Shown here: in pieces, positions 1-9,538 of the stretch
Layout: each line of letters opens with the position of its first letter
Position numbering within the stretch: position 1 is the stretch's first letter
Assembly (NCBI GenBank): GCA_015056365.1
Contig: SVGM01000005.1
Location: 1-64,000 of the forward strand
Reading direction: 5' to 3'
Source of the DNA: Clostridiales bacterium
GTDB taxonomy: Bacteria > Bacillota > Clostridia > Christensenellales > Aristaeellaceae
DNA length: 64,000 nucleotides
Program-made: the position numbers and the translations under genes
Notes under the pieces: generated by a model
Told to the model about the DNA's origin: nothing
Seen by the model: the letters and a program-made list of their open reading frames with translations, nothing else
Database searches by the model: none

Positions 1-26
1 GCAAAAAAGCGTATCAAAACAAGAAA

Positions 27-54
27 AACCCCTCTGGCAAATGCCAAAGGGGTT
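27..54 (-). terminator. Rho-independent terminator downstream of rpsI
   Basis: AACCCCTCTGGCA-aa-TGCCAAAGGGGTT hairpin; U-tract on the minus strand (plus-strand aaaaa just upstream). Confidence 0.75.
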
Positions 55-74
55 GAACGTACAAACCAGAGAAA

Positions 75-467
75 TCAGCGCTTGCTGAACTGGGGAGCAC
101 GACGGGCGGCCTTCAGACCGTACTTCTTACGTTCCTTCATACGAGGATCGCGGGTGAGGAAGCCAGCCTTCTTGAGGGCTTCGCGCAGGTCGGGGTTAGC
201 CTTCACCAGGGCGCGGCTGATGCCATGACGGATGGCACCGGCCTGTCCGCTCAGGCCACCGCCAACGACGTTGACCAGGATGTCCATGTCGCCGCCGGCC
301 TTGGTGAGTTCCAAGGGCTGACGCACAGTCATCTTGAGGGTTTCCAGACCAAAGTAGTTGTCAAGCTCGCGCTTGTTAACCAGAATCTTACCGTCGCCAG
401 CGACCAGACGGACACGGGCAATAGCCTTCTTACGACGGCCAACGGCATTGTACTCAACTTTCGCCAT
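75..467 (-). CDS. rpsI: 30S ribosomal protein S9
   Basis: C-terminal [24 protein letters not shown] and [19 protein letters not shown] are S9 hallmarks. Confidence 0.98.
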   Translation of the reverse strand: MAKVEYNAVGRRKKAIARVRLVAGDGKILVNKRELDNYFGLETLKMTVRQPLELTKAGGDMDILVNVVGGGLSGQAGAIRHGISRALVKANPDLREALKKAGFLTRDPRMKERKKYGLKAARRAPQFSKR

Positions 468-488
468 TTTCTAAACGCTCCTTCCGTC

Positions 489-920
489 TTACTTGATCTC
501 GAGAACTTCGGGCTTCTGGGCGGCGTGCTCGTGCTCGCTGCCGGCATAAACCTTCAGCTTCTTGGCCATCTTGCGACCCAGGGGGCCCTTGGGCAGCATG
601 CCGATGACGGCGTGCTTGATCACAAACTCGGGCTTTTCAGCCATCAGCTTGCGATACACAGTCTCCTTGAGACCGCCGGCATAACCGGTGTGATGGTAGT
701 AGATCTTCTGATCCAGCTTCTTACCGCTGAGCTGAACCTTGTCAGCATTGATAACGATGACATAGTCACCGGTGTCCACGTGAGGGGTATAGATAGGCTT
801 GTTCTTACCGCGCAGGATAGCGGCGACCTGGCTTGCCAGACGGCCCAGGATAACGTCCTGTGCATCCACGACGTACCATTTACGCTGTACATCCGCGGCC
901 TTGGCCATGTAGGTATTCAA
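489..920 (-). CDS. rplM: 50S ribosomal protein L13 (TTG start inferred)
   Basis: [30 protein letters not shown]...; adjacent to rpsI; TTG at 920 gives 143 aa. Confidence 0.96.
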   Translation of the reverse strand: MNTYMAKAADVQRKWYVVDAQDVILGRLASQVAAILRGKNKPIYTPHVDTGDYVIVINADKVQLSGKKLDQKIYYHHTGYAGGLKETVYRKLMAEKPEFVIKHAVIGMLPKGPLGRKMAKKLKVYAGSEHEHAAQKPEVLEIK

Positions 921-1035
921 GGCTGAGTCCTCCTTCAGGGAATCTGTGTAGTGGTGCGGCATTTGATGGTCAGCAAACGCTCGCGAAGTGTCAATAGGAT
1001 TCCGGGGCTGGCGGAGTCTATTGATGCCAAAAATC

Positions 1036-1064
1036 ATTTTACCAAAACACACAATCTGTGTCAA
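1036..1064 (-). promoter_or_regulatory. Sigma-A-like promoter of rplM-rpsI
   Basis: Minus strand TTGACA-N17-TAAAAT. Confidence 0.7.
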
Positions 1065-1267
1065 GCAAATTTCCGCTAAAAACCCCTCTTTTTTTTGGAA
1101 GAAAAAAACACGCTGTTAATAGGCAAAAACGATACGGTATCCCTCCAATGGATCTGTGCCGAAAAAACAGCAGGATTTCCCGAAGAATTCATCGAAAGTA
1201 TTGCTTATTGATTACGTTTTTCGGCGGCCTGTGATTCCACAGGCGCGGCTGATCCGGAGGTTTTTTC

Positions 1268-2272
1268 ATGAATCAGCGAGCAGACATGCGCAGCTACCGG
1301 GACGAGCTCAAGGGCATCGCCATCCTGTGGGTGATCTTTTTTCACGCCAGACTGGGGCTGGAATCCACGCCTGTGTATGCCCTGCAGCAGGTGGGATATC
1401 TGGGCGTGGATATGCTGCTGTTCCTGTCCGGTTTTGGGCTGTACCATTCCCTGAACCGACAGCAAACCCTTCGCCAGTATCTGGCTCGGCGTGCCCGGCG
1501 GCTGCTGCCCAGCTTTCTGCCCATATGTCTTTTGTGGAGTATCTTCATGATCCCCCGATTGAATCTCTCCCCGGTGGAAAGCATCCGTACAGCGGCAGGT
1601 AACCTGACCATGCTCAATTTTTTGGCAAGTGTTCCCGCTGAGATCAACTGGTATCTGTCCATGATCCTGGTGACGCTGCTGCTGGCGCCGTTCCTTCACA
1701 GTCTGCTGTCCACCGCCAAAAAACCAATGGCAACATGGGCGCTGCTGGTGCTGGGCTCATGCGCGGTGGGGCTTTGCTACATTGCCCACGATCACCTGAT
1801 GCTGGTATCCAGGCTGCCGATCTTCGTGCTGGGAATGGGATTTGCCATGCCTAAAGGCACCAAGGAACGCCCCAAGACTGCCTTCATTCTCTATCTGCTT
1901 GGTTTTGTGGTAGGCGCTGCGATGCTTTGGCTGTGTTTCATCCGCTACCCCGATTTCCTGCTGGACTATGGCATGTATTGGTATCCCGGGCTGCTGATGG
2001 TTCCGCCCATCTGCGCAGCCATCGGCTTCCTTCTGCGCAAGACTTCCGGCGTCAGTTGGTTATTCGCTCCTCTGCGTCTGATCGGCCGGGCATCCTTCGA
2101 GATTTTCCTGTTCAACACGTGGTTTGAAGTGTACTGCAAAAAAGTAGCTCAGATGACCGCGCCCCTTGACTATCTTCTGTGGATGCTTCTGTCGCTGGCT
2201 ACTGGAATTCTGTGGCATCTGGCGGTCGGCTGGGTTTATTCCAAGTTTTTCTCTACTGAGAGAGAAGGCTGA
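1268..2272 (+). CDS. Acyltransferase 3 family membrane protein
   Basis: RSYRDELKGIAILWVIFFHARLGL...GYLGVDMLLFLSGFGLYHSL pattern; about 10 TM segments. Confidence 0.88.
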   Translation: MNQRADMRSYRDELKGIAILWVIFFHARLGLESTPVYALQQVGYLGVDMLLFLSGFGLYHSLNRQQTLRQYLARRARRLLPSFLPICLLWSIFMIPRLNLSPVESIRTAAGNLTMLNFLASVPAEINWYLSMILVTLLLAPFLHSLLSTAKKPMATWALLVLGSCAVGLCYIAHDHLMLVSRLPIFVLGMGFAMPKGTKERPKTAFILYLLGFVVGAAMLWLCFIRYPDFLLDYGMYWYPGLLMVPPICAAIGFLLRKTSGVSWLFAPLRLIGRASFEIFLFNTWFEVYCKKVAQMTAPLDYLLWMLLSLATGILWHLAVGWVYSKFFSTEREG

Positions 2273-2418
2273 GGAATGATCTTGATCAGGACGATCAGAT
2301 TCTGATCCGCTGCAACGACGACCTGGTGCCGTATCTGTCAAAAAAGCTACGCCGACCACTTTAGGCGCTACATTTTGCACCGTTAAAAGGCCTAGCAAAA
2401 CAAGGTACGCACAAAACG

Positions 2419-2457
2419 AAAACCGCCGGGGTGCAATAAAAGCGCCCGGCGGTTTTT
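2419..2457 (+). terminator. Rho-independent terminator
   Basis: AAAACCGCCGGG-loop-CCCGGCGGTTTTT. Confidence 0.75.
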
Positions 2458-2511
2458 GACGCGCTGCAGGATGAAAGCCATGTACAGCAGTGCGCCGCTT
2501 TCCGACTGAAT

Positions 2512-3072
2512 TCACATGTTTTTCTGAGCATTTGCCTTTATTTCATCCATCTCAGCAATCAACTCGCTTAAGGGCCGATATTCACCGCCCCACCACTCGA
2601 ATACATGCATGCCTTCGTCTTCAAGCACCGATTCAATCAGTTGCATTTTGATACCCAATTGTGCAAGCAAACCTTCCCGGTCAATCGGTGCATATTCAAA
2701 AGGAAGCAGTTGACTGAACGCCTTATAGGAAACGCCGCAAACGACTGTCTGAATTCCAAGCGAGGCAATGGCGCCAAGGCACCGTTCACACGGCGCACAG
2801 CTTGTAAACAAAACCGCTTCCTTCAGCAATGCATCAGAATACTTATTGGCGCACTGGTGCACCAGATTAAACTCAGCATGGCCGAAGATGCCGTTCTGGT
2901 AATCGGCAGTATTCTCCGCTTCTTCGATGATTTTACCGTTGTGAACCAGCACAGCGCCAAAGGTATCGTGTCCTTTTTTTCCTGCATTGATCGCCAGCTC
3001 GTAGCATCTCTTGATATATCGTTCGTTATCCACGATTGTTCCTCCGCAAACCTTGGTTATCCTAGCAAACAA
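2512..3072 (-). CDS. Nucleoside/deoxycytidylate deaminase family protein (true start probably shortly downstream)
   Basis: Zn-deaminase motif HAE ... SCAPCERCLGAI. Confidence 0.85.
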   Translation of the reverse strand: MFARITKVCGGTIVDNERYIKRCYELAINAGKKGHDTFGAVLVHNGKIIEEAENTADYQNGIFGHAEFNLVHQCANKYSDALLKEAVLFTSCAPCERCLGAIASLGIQTVVCGVSYKAFSQLLPFEYAPIDREGLLAQLGIKMQLIESVLEDEGMHVFEWWGGEYRPLSELIAEMDEIKANAQKNM

Positions 3073-3151
3073 TCCTGACGCAGACCGTGAAAACAGACGT
3101 TTCCGCGACCGTAACGATGCTGCGATGCCCGCCCTGTCGCCGGACGTTTTG

Positions 3152-4000
3152 TTATCTACGGATCATTTGCAGCGCTTCCCAGCTTTCGCCCATGACCTGG
3201 TCCTGCCGAGCGGCACGCGTGGGATCCGGCGAAAAGCCAGCAGCTTCATAGCAGTGCAGCGCTGCGGGGTTGTTGCTGTACACAGACAAATGCAGGCTCC
3301 TGGCCTTCATCCTGTCAAAGGCGTACCGAACCGCGCAGGCGATCATGCGCTTGCCGGCGCCGGCGCCGCGCAGCGCATCGTTCAGCACCACAAAGCCAAA
3401 GCGAACGCCGTTTTCTACATCCTTTTGGGAAAACAGGCTCAAAAAGCCGGCAGGCTGCCCTTCCCATTGCCAAATGAACGTGTGTCCCTGGGGATTGCGT
3501 GCCATAGCGGCGTTCAGCATCCCCGGCTGTAGCGGCCACGAACCAACATGTCCGGCACACCAGCGAAAGTACGTACGCTCGCTGTCGATCCAGCCGAGTA
3601 CAGTCTGCTCGTCCTGCTCGTGGTAGGGGCGCAGGACACCCAGCAATTCCCCGCGACGGGCGGCGGTCAGGCTTTTCAGCGCGCAGTCGTAGCTGTGATA
3701 GAGCATCTGCAGAAGCACCTCGTCCGGAACCGTTCCGTCCATGGTAATGGTGTTGTTGTAGGGCTGCTGCACAGGCGGGCAGTGATAGCCGCGACGCACC
3801 GTGCCAGGATACTGCTGCCGCCAATCCATGCCTTGATTGGGTTCGCACTTGAAGCTGACCCAGCCGGGCATGGGCATAAAGGAAGCAAAGATCCTGCCGT
3901 GCTGACCGATCCGCACACAGATGCTTTCCGGCCCAAAGGGGCTCTCGGCGCACGCGGCGGGAAGCGTCAGGGCTTTTTCCAACAAATCAGAAAGATTCAT
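3152..4000 (-). CDS. MmcQ/YjbR-like domain fused to a GNAT acetyltransferase domain
   Basis: N-terminal WVSFKCEP...GMDWRQQYPGTVRRGYHCPPVQQPYNNTITMDGTVPDEVLLQMLYHSYD (MmcQ/YjbR-like); C-terminal GNAT core GAGKRMIACAVRYAFDRMKARSLHLSVYSNNPAALHCYEAAGF. Confidence 0.82.
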   Translation of the reverse strand: MNLSDLLEKALTLPAACAESPFGPESICVRIGQHGRIFASFMPMPGWVSFKCEPNQGMDWRQQYPGTVRRGYHCPPVQQPYNNTITMDGTVPDEVLLQMLYHSYDCALKSLTAARRGELLGVLRPYHEQDEQTVLGWIDSERTYFRWCAGHVGSWPLQPGMLNAAMARNPQGHTFIWQWEGQPAGFLSLFSQKDVENGVRFGFVVLNDALRGAGAGKRMIACAVRYAFDRMKARSLHLSVYSNNPAALHCYEAAGFSPDPTRAARQDQVMGESWEALQMIRR

Positions 4001-4001
4001 C

Positions 4002-5195
4002 TCAGGCCTCTTTCATCGGAAGACGCGCAACGCCGCTTTCCACAGCTGCCTTGGCAACGGCCTTGGCTACCGTCTTGCCCACCCGGGGATCAAAGGCCTT
4101 AGGCAAGATGTATTCCTCGCTCAGTTCCTCCTCGTACACCAGCGAGGCGATGGCCAGCGACGCCGCCATTTTCATTTCGTCATTGATATCTCGGGCACGT
4201 ACGTCCAGCGCACCGCGGAAGATGCCGGGGAAGGCCAGCACATTGTTGATCTGGTTGGGATAGTCGCTTCTGCCGGTGCCCACCACAGCTGCGCCAGCAG
4301 CCTTGGCTTCCTCGGGCATGATCTCCGGAACCGGATTGGCCATGGGCAGCACAATAGGATTCTCCGCCATGGCAGCGATCATCTCGGGCTTGAGTACGCC
4401 GGGAACGCTGACGCCGATAAACACATCCGCGCCCTTCAGAGCCTCGGCCAGGCCGCCCTTCACCTTGCGCTTATTGGTGACGGCGCACATTTCTTCCTGC
4501 GCGGGGGTCATCTTTTCTCTGCCTTCCACCACGATGCCGTGACGTCCCAGCAGGATCAGATCCCCTACGCCAAAGCGCATCAGATGCTTGGCAATGGCAA
4601 TGCCCGCAGAACCTGCGCCGTTGATCACGCAGGTGATGTCCTCCATCTTTTTGCCCACCAGCTTGAGGGCATTGAGCAGCGCAGCAGCCGTCACGACGGC
4701 AGTACCATGCTGGTCATCATGAAAAACGGGGATATCGCAGATCTCCTTTAGCTTGCGCTCGATCTCGAAGCAGCGCGGCGCGCTGATATCCTCCAGATTA
4801 ATGCCGCCGAAGCTGCCGGAGAGCAGATATACTGTGCGAACGATCTCGTCCACATCCTTGCTCCGGATGCACAGCGGAAATGCGTCTACATCACCGAATT
4901 CCTTAAACAGTACGCACTTTCCCTCCATCACAGGCATGCCTGCCTCGGGGCCGATATCGCCAAGACCCAGCACAGCCGTGCCGTCGGTGACCACAGCCAC
5001 CAGGTTGTGCCTGCGGGTCAGCTCGTAGGATCGGTCAGGATCCGCATGAATCGCCATGCAGGGCTCAGCTACGCCGGGGGTATACGCAAGGGACAACGAT
5101 TTGCTGTCAGTCACAGGTGCACGGGAGACCACCTCGATCTTTCCGGCCCATTCGTAGTGCTTTGCCAACGATTCTGCGCGAATATCCATTGTCAT
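4002..5195 (-). CDS. NAD(P)-dependent malic enzyme
   Basis: LAYTPGVAEPC, VTDGTAVLGLGDIGPEAGMPVMEGK, FHDDQHGTAVVTAAALLNAL. Confidence 0.97.
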   Translation of the reverse strand: MTMDIRAESLAKHYEWAGKIEVVSRAPVTDSKSLSLAYTPGVAEPCMAIHADPDRSYELTRRHNLVAVVTDGTAVLGLGDIGPEAGMPVMEGKCVLFKEFGDVDAFPLCIRSKDVDEIVRTVYLLSGSFGGINLEDISAPRCFEIERKLKEICDIPVFHDDQHGTAVVTAAALLNALKLVGKKMEDITCVINGAGSAGIAIAKHLMRFGVGDLILLGRHGIVVEGREKMTPAQEEMCAVTNKRKVKGGLAEALKGADVFIGVSVPGVLKPEMIAAMAENPIVLPMANPVPEIMPEEAKAAGAAVVGTGRSDYPNQINNVLAFPGIFRGALDVRARDINDEMKMAASLAIASLVYEEELSEEYILPKAFDPRVGKTVAKAVAKAAVESGVARLPMKEA

Positions 5196-5271
5196 CGCTC
5201 CTTTTCAAAAGTACGGTCTATTGTAGCATCATTCCCCCGCTTTCGCAACCGAACAAACACCATTTATACAC

Positions 5272-5299
5272 TTGACAAAAGCTGCCTATCTGCTATCAT
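5272..5299 (+). promoter_or_regulatory. Sigma-A-like promoter of MFS gene
   Basis: TTGACA-N16-TATCAT. Confidence 0.65.
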
Positions 5300-5329
5300 C
5301 ATCTGGACTACCACAAAGGAGACCGCGTC

Positions 5330-6607
5330 ATGAAATCCATCTTTGCCCGGCTCAGGAAAAACGCTGTGATAGATACCCTGTGCACACTGGAAGGTAACGC
5401 CAAGCCCTGCCTGTATCTGGAGCCCTTGTGGGGCATTCCTTATAACCTGTACACACCTTTTGTTTCGGTATACATGGCGGCACTGGGCATGAGCCCCACG
5501 CAGATCGGCCTGATCTCCACCATTTTTCTGGCTTCTCAGATGGTGTGGGCACTGCTTAGCGGCGTTCTGACGGACAAGCTGGGCCGCCGCCTGTGCACAG
5601 CCATCTTCGACTGCATCAGCTGGTCGGTCCCTGCCCTTTTGTGGATGCTGGCGCAGGATTTCCGGTGGTTTGTTGTCGCAGCGCTGTTCAATGGCGCATG
5701 GCGCGTTACCGAAACCTCCTGGGATCTTCTGATGATTGAGGATGCGCCGGAAAGCAAGCTGGTGCATATGTACACCATCTCCTCTATCGCCGGCCTTCTG
5801 GCGGGCTTCGTTGCACCGCTGGCCTATTTCTTTGTGCAGCGCCTGACCATCGTGCCGGCGGTGCGCATCATCTACGGCTTTACCTTCCTGATGATGACCT
5901 CCAAATTTATTATTCTGTACTTCCTCACCAAAGAAACCTCCGTAGGCAAGCGCCGCATGGCGGAAACCAAAAATGTGGGACTCTTTACCCGCCTGTGGGA
6001 CAGCCGCAAGGTTCTTGTGCGTATGCTCCACTCCCGCCGTATCCTTCTGACGGTGGCGTTCATCGCCTGCTACAGCGGTATCTGCAATATTAACAACGCC
6101 TTCTGGCCGCTGCTGATCACGGAAAAGCTGGGCATCCCCACCGAAAACCTGTCCATTTTCTTCACCTTCAAGACCCTGTTCATGCTGGTATGTTACTTCG
6201 TCATCGCGCCCAAGCTGGACGTGCGTTACTTCCGTTCCCCTGTGGTGCTGGCGTTGGGCCTGCTGATTGCCCAGCAGGTGCTGATGCTGCTCATGCCCAC
6301 TGGCGCCTTCTGGCTGGTGGTGGTGGCGGTCATTCTGGAAGCACTGGCGCTTTCCGTGCTGGGCCCCATGTGCGGTTCCCTGCAGATGATCAATATCGAC
6401 CGAGAGGAACGCGCCAGAATGCTGGGCTTCTTCTACGCCATGTGCATGCTGTTCACCTCGCCTTTGGGTTCCCTGGCTGGCATTGCAGCAGAAGCCGATC
6501 GTGCCAATCCCTTCTGGATGAATCTGGTGCTGACGCTGATCGCCATTACGCTGGCGCTGGTCTTGTGGCGCGAGCGCAGAACGGATCTGCTAGAGGAAGC
6601 AAACTGA
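5330..6607 (+). CDS. MFS transporter
   Basis: 12-TM protein; MSPTQIGLISTIFLASQMVWALLSGVLTDKLGRRL. Confidence 0.9.
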   Translation: MKSIFARLRKNAVIDTLCTLEGNAKPCLYLEPLWGIPYNLYTPFVSVYMAALGMSPTQIGLISTIFLASQMVWALLSGVLTDKLGRRLCTAIFDCISWSVPALLWMLAQDFRWFVVAALFNGAWRVTETSWDLLMIEDAPESKLVHMYTISSIAGLLAGFVAPLAYFFVQRLTIVPAVRIIYGFTFLMMTSKFIILYFLTKETSVGKRRMAETKNVGLFTRLWDSRKVLVRMLHSRRILLTVAFIACYSGICNINNAFWPLLITEKLGIPTENLSIFFTFKTLFMLVCYFVIAPKLDVRYFRSPVVLALGLLIAQQVLMLLMPTGAFWLVVVAVILEALALSVLGPMCGSLQMINIDREERARMLGFFYAMCMLFTSPLGSLAGIAAEADRANPFWMNLVLTLIAITLALVLWRERRTDLLEEAN

Positions 6608-6624
6608 CGCTGCCTCATCAAAAC

Positions 6625-6666
6625 ACACCCCGGATGGTTTTCCAACGAAAAAGCCATCCGGGGTGT
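6625..6666. terminator. Terminator between convergent genes
   Basis: ACACCCCGGATGG ... CCATCCGGGGTGT perfect 13-bp stem. Confidence 0.75.
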
Positions 6667-6701
6667 TTGCTTTGTTGCGTAGCGCAGCAAAGAAGAGAAG
6701 C

Positions 6702-7169
6702 CTATTTGCTGTTTTGATGGATCTGGTTCATCCGTTCGCCTGCCTCGTCCAAAAGGCGATAGATGTAGCTTCGGCTGTAGTGCATGCGCCGGGCGATGAT
6801 ACCGCAGGGGATGCCGTCCAGGATACGTTGGGTGGCCACTGCCCGCAGCAGCCCGGCAGGCAAACGTTCCACCAACGGACGCACCATCTGAAGAATGCTG
6901 TCCCGTTCGCTTTCCAGTTCCTTGATCCCCCAGCGTTCGGCTTCGCTTTCCAGTACGGCGTGTTCGATCCGGCTTGTTTCTACGCCCCGTCCATAGCGCA
7001 CAGGCGTCAGGCGGCTGTTTGCCCGCTGCGCACCCTGCATCAGGTAATGGATACGACCTTTGGCGCGCGTGATGGCGCGATGAATCGCATCCAGGCGTGC
7101 CAGTACTTCCTTGAGGTCGACAAGACCATCGCGGATATAAGAATGAAGACTGTTGTTTTCCTGCGTCAT
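6702..7169 (-). CDS. Phage-type transcriptional regulator (DUF1492/ArpU/sigma-70 region 4-like)
   Basis: Coiled N-terminus plus C-terminal HTH: RAVATQRILDGIPCGIIARRMHYSRSYIYRLLDEAGERM. Confidence 0.65.
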   Translation of the reverse strand: MTQENNSLHSYIRDGLVDLKEVLARLDAIHRAITRAKGRIHYLMQGAQRANSRLTPVRYGRGVETSRIEHAVLESEAERWGIKELESERDSILQMVRPLVERLPAGLLRAVATQRILDGIPCGIIARRMHYSRSYIYRLLDEAGERMNQIHQNSK

Positions 7170-7266
7170 TGGTGTTCTCCTTTTGTCATCAATCGTTATC
7201 TCTGGCCGGAGAGATGAATGGCCTCACCCTGTCTACGTTTCCGTATCGTACCGGCGTTTTTTGTAT

Positions 7267-7282
7267 GCGAACATACGTTCGC
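7267..7282 (-). promoter_or_regulatory. Putative LexA (SOS) operator
   Basis: GCGAAC-ATAC-GTTCGC; contains CGAACATACGTTCG, matching the Gram-positive CGAACRNRYGTTYG-type consensus. Confidence 0.75.
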
Positions 7283-7293
7283 TTTCCAAATTC

Positions 7294-7322
7294 ATGATAT
7301 ACGCACTGGTAAGGATTGTCAA
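7294..7322 (-). promoter_or_regulatory. Sigma-A-like promoter of the phage-regulator-like gene
   Basis: Minus strand TTGACA-N17-TATCAT, with the LexA box 11 bp downstream of the -10 element. Confidence 0.75.
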
Positions 7323-7506
7323 GAGGTAGAAATAGCCCCTTTTTTGTCGTATTTTATCGAAAATCCTTGGTTCATCAGTCCTCTGAACACTTGCACCAAT
7401 CTTTTCTCAAACATTTCTGTCAGTTCCGCTCAAAGCAGCCGGTTGATAACCCTTAAATTCCCTTATTTATGTAGGAAAACAACGTTACTATTCCAGTTAC
7501 AAATGC

Positions 7507-7535
7507 TTGACGGAAATGGAAAACCTATGTAAAAT
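7507..7535 (+). promoter_or_regulatory. Sigma-A-like promoter of pilus-like operon
   Basis: TTGACG-N17-TAAAAT about 50 nt upstream of the transglutaminase start. Confidence 0.6.
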
Positions 7536-7585
7536 AGTAAAAGATGATCGCTTTTATCCTCTGCTGGAATCTGGAGGCGAATATA

Positions 7586-8425
7586 ATGAATGCAACGAAT
7601 GCAACATATTGCAAACGCCAGCGGCAGCTTGCTTTCTTGTTGGCTGTTGTGATGCTTTCATCTTTTATGGCGTGTGCCTTGTATGCTGCAGCGGAGTTGT
7701 TTTTACCCTCAGCGTCGGGTGACGTGGTTTTTGTCAAGGATGAACTTGTTGTGGACGCTAGCCACGCAGATCAGGGATATCTGATGGCAAAGCACGACCC
7801 TGATGACAAACCCCTGAAACTCCGTCTTACCTGTGGTAAAAACTCCATGACCTATGATTTCGAACCCAACGGAGCCTATGATATTTTTCCGCTCCAATTC
7901 GGCAACGGCAGCTACAAGCTGGAAGTGTTCCGCCAGGTGTCAGGCAAGCGCTACACACCTCTTTTGGAACAAACCATCGAGGTAGCGCTTGTCGATGAAA
8001 CACTGCCCTACCTCTACCCCAACCAGTATGTCAACTTCACCTGGGAATCCGAGGCTGTGCTGAAGTCCTACGAACTCTGCTACGGCGCAGATACAGAGAT
8101 GGAAAAATACCAAAGTATCTATCGCTATATGGCCAATCACATGATCTACGACTTTGACAAAGCCCGCAGCGTCAAGCAGGGATATCTTCCTGTGGTAGAT
8201 GACGTTCTGTTCGAGCAGAAGGGCATCTGCTTTGACCTGTCTGCTTTGATGGCGGCCATGCTCAGGGCACAGGGCATTCCTACCCAATTGGTCATTGGCT
8301 ATGCAGATAAGATCTATCATGCCTGGAATATGGTCTATCTGGACGGCCAGTGGATTTTGTGCGACATTACGTCCGATATTATGTGCATGGATGTTGGACG
8401 CTATACCACCGAACGCTTTTATTGA
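7586..8425 (+). CDS. Membrane-anchored/secreted transglutaminase-like protein
   Basis: N-terminal TM/signal; Cys-His-Asp core GICFDLSALMAAMLRAQGIP ... HAWNMVYLDGQWILCDITSD; RBS GGAGGCG. Confidence 0.85.
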   Translation: MNATNATYCKRQRQLAFLLAVVMLSSFMACALYAAAELFLPSASGDVVFVKDELVVDASHADQGYLMAKHDPDDKPLKLRLTCGKNSMTYDFEPNGAYDIFPLQFGNGSYKLEVFRQVSGKRYTPLLEQTIEVALVDETLPYLYPNQYVNFTWESEAVLKSYELCYGADTEMEKYQSIYRYMANHMIYDFDKARSVKQGYLPVVDDVLFEQKGICFDLSALMAAMLRAQGIPTQLVIGYADKIYHAWNMVYLDGQWILCDITSDIMCMDVGRYTTERFY

Positions 8426-8458
8426 GCCGAATCCAAAAATAACAAGGAGGACACCGTC

Positions 8459-9496
8459 ATGAGCCGCAAACTACGTTTAAGCCACGAGGAGCTCTCTGTT
8501 CTGTGCGAACAGATCGCGCTTGTGCTCAGAGCCGGTCTGCCCATCCACGATGGCGTGGAAGCATTGTGCGAGAATTACAAAGGCACACGTTTCGAAAAGA
8601 ACTTTAATGATCTGAGCATCACGGTCATCGAGACCGGCAGCCTGTCCATGGGCTTCAAGAATGCTGAGGTCTTCCCGGATTATCTGATCTCCATGACCGA
8701 GATCGGCGAGAAAACCGGTGAACTGGACGGCATTATGGAAGAACTGTCCCTGTATTATGACCGTGAAGCTGCTAATCGCCGTTCCATCAAGAGCGCGCTG
8801 TTCTATCCCCTTCTGCTGATCATCATGATGGCGCTGCTCATCGGTGTGCTGGTCACGCAGGTGCTGCCCATTTTCGAGAATGTATACGGCAGCTTCGACT
8901 CTGGCTCCAGCGCGGGCTGGATGAACATGGCCGTCACCTTCGGCAAGGTAACGCTGATCGTTGCAGGCGTGCTGATCCTCGTTGTGATCCTCTTCCTGCT
9001 GGCCATCAAGCTGGACAGCAGCCAGCGTCTGCTGCAGTTCCTGCAGAATCTGCTGCCTCCGCTGAAGCGTCTGGAGCAAAAGCTGTCCGCCGCCCGTTTT
9101 GCCTCCACCCTTGGCATGATGCTGCGCAGCGGTTTCCCGCTGGACGAGAGCATGGATCTGGTGGAAAAGCTCTTTACCAACAAACGGCTGCGCCAGCGCG
9201 TGAGTCAGTGCCGCGAAAAGATGGAAGAAGGCGCGTCCTTCCCTGACGCGGTTGGCGAAACCGGCATCTTCGATCCGCTGCACTGTCGTATGATCTCCGT
9301 AGGTTTTCGTGCCGGTCAGACCGACCGGGTCATGAGCAAGCTGGCGGCCCTGTATGACGAGGAAGCCAACACCCAGATCGGACATCTGGTTTCCGTGATC
9401 GAGCCTTCCCTGGTGGCGCTTATGTCCATCATCATCGGCGCGATCCTGCTGTCCGTTATGCTGCCCCTGCTCAGCATTATGAGCAACATCGGCTAA
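8459..9496 (+). CDS. Type II secretion/type IV pilus inner-membrane platform protein (GspF/PilC family)
   Basis: Duplicated T2SSF domain; EIGEKTGELDGIMEELSLYYDREA; three TM regions. Confidence 0.9.
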   Translation: MSRKLRLSHEELSVLCEQIALVLRAGLPIHDGVEALCENYKGTRFEKNFNDLSITVIETGSLSMGFKNAEVFPDYLISMTEIGEKTGELDGIMEELSLYYDREAANRRSIKSALFYPLLLIIMMALLIGVLVTQVLPIFENVYGSFDSGSSAGWMNMAVTFGKVTLIVAGVLILVVILFLLAIKLDSSQRLLQFLQNLLPPLKRLEQKLSAARFASTLGMMLRSGFPLDESMDLVEKLFTNKRLRQRVSQCREKMEEGASFPDAVGETGIFDPLHCRMISVGFRAGQTDRVMSKLAALYDEEANTQIGHLVSVIEPSLVALMSIIIGAILLSVMLPLLSIMSNIG

Positions 9497-9538
9497 GCTC
9501 ATGCTGACGCCCACCTCATTTGGAAAGGAGGAAAGACC

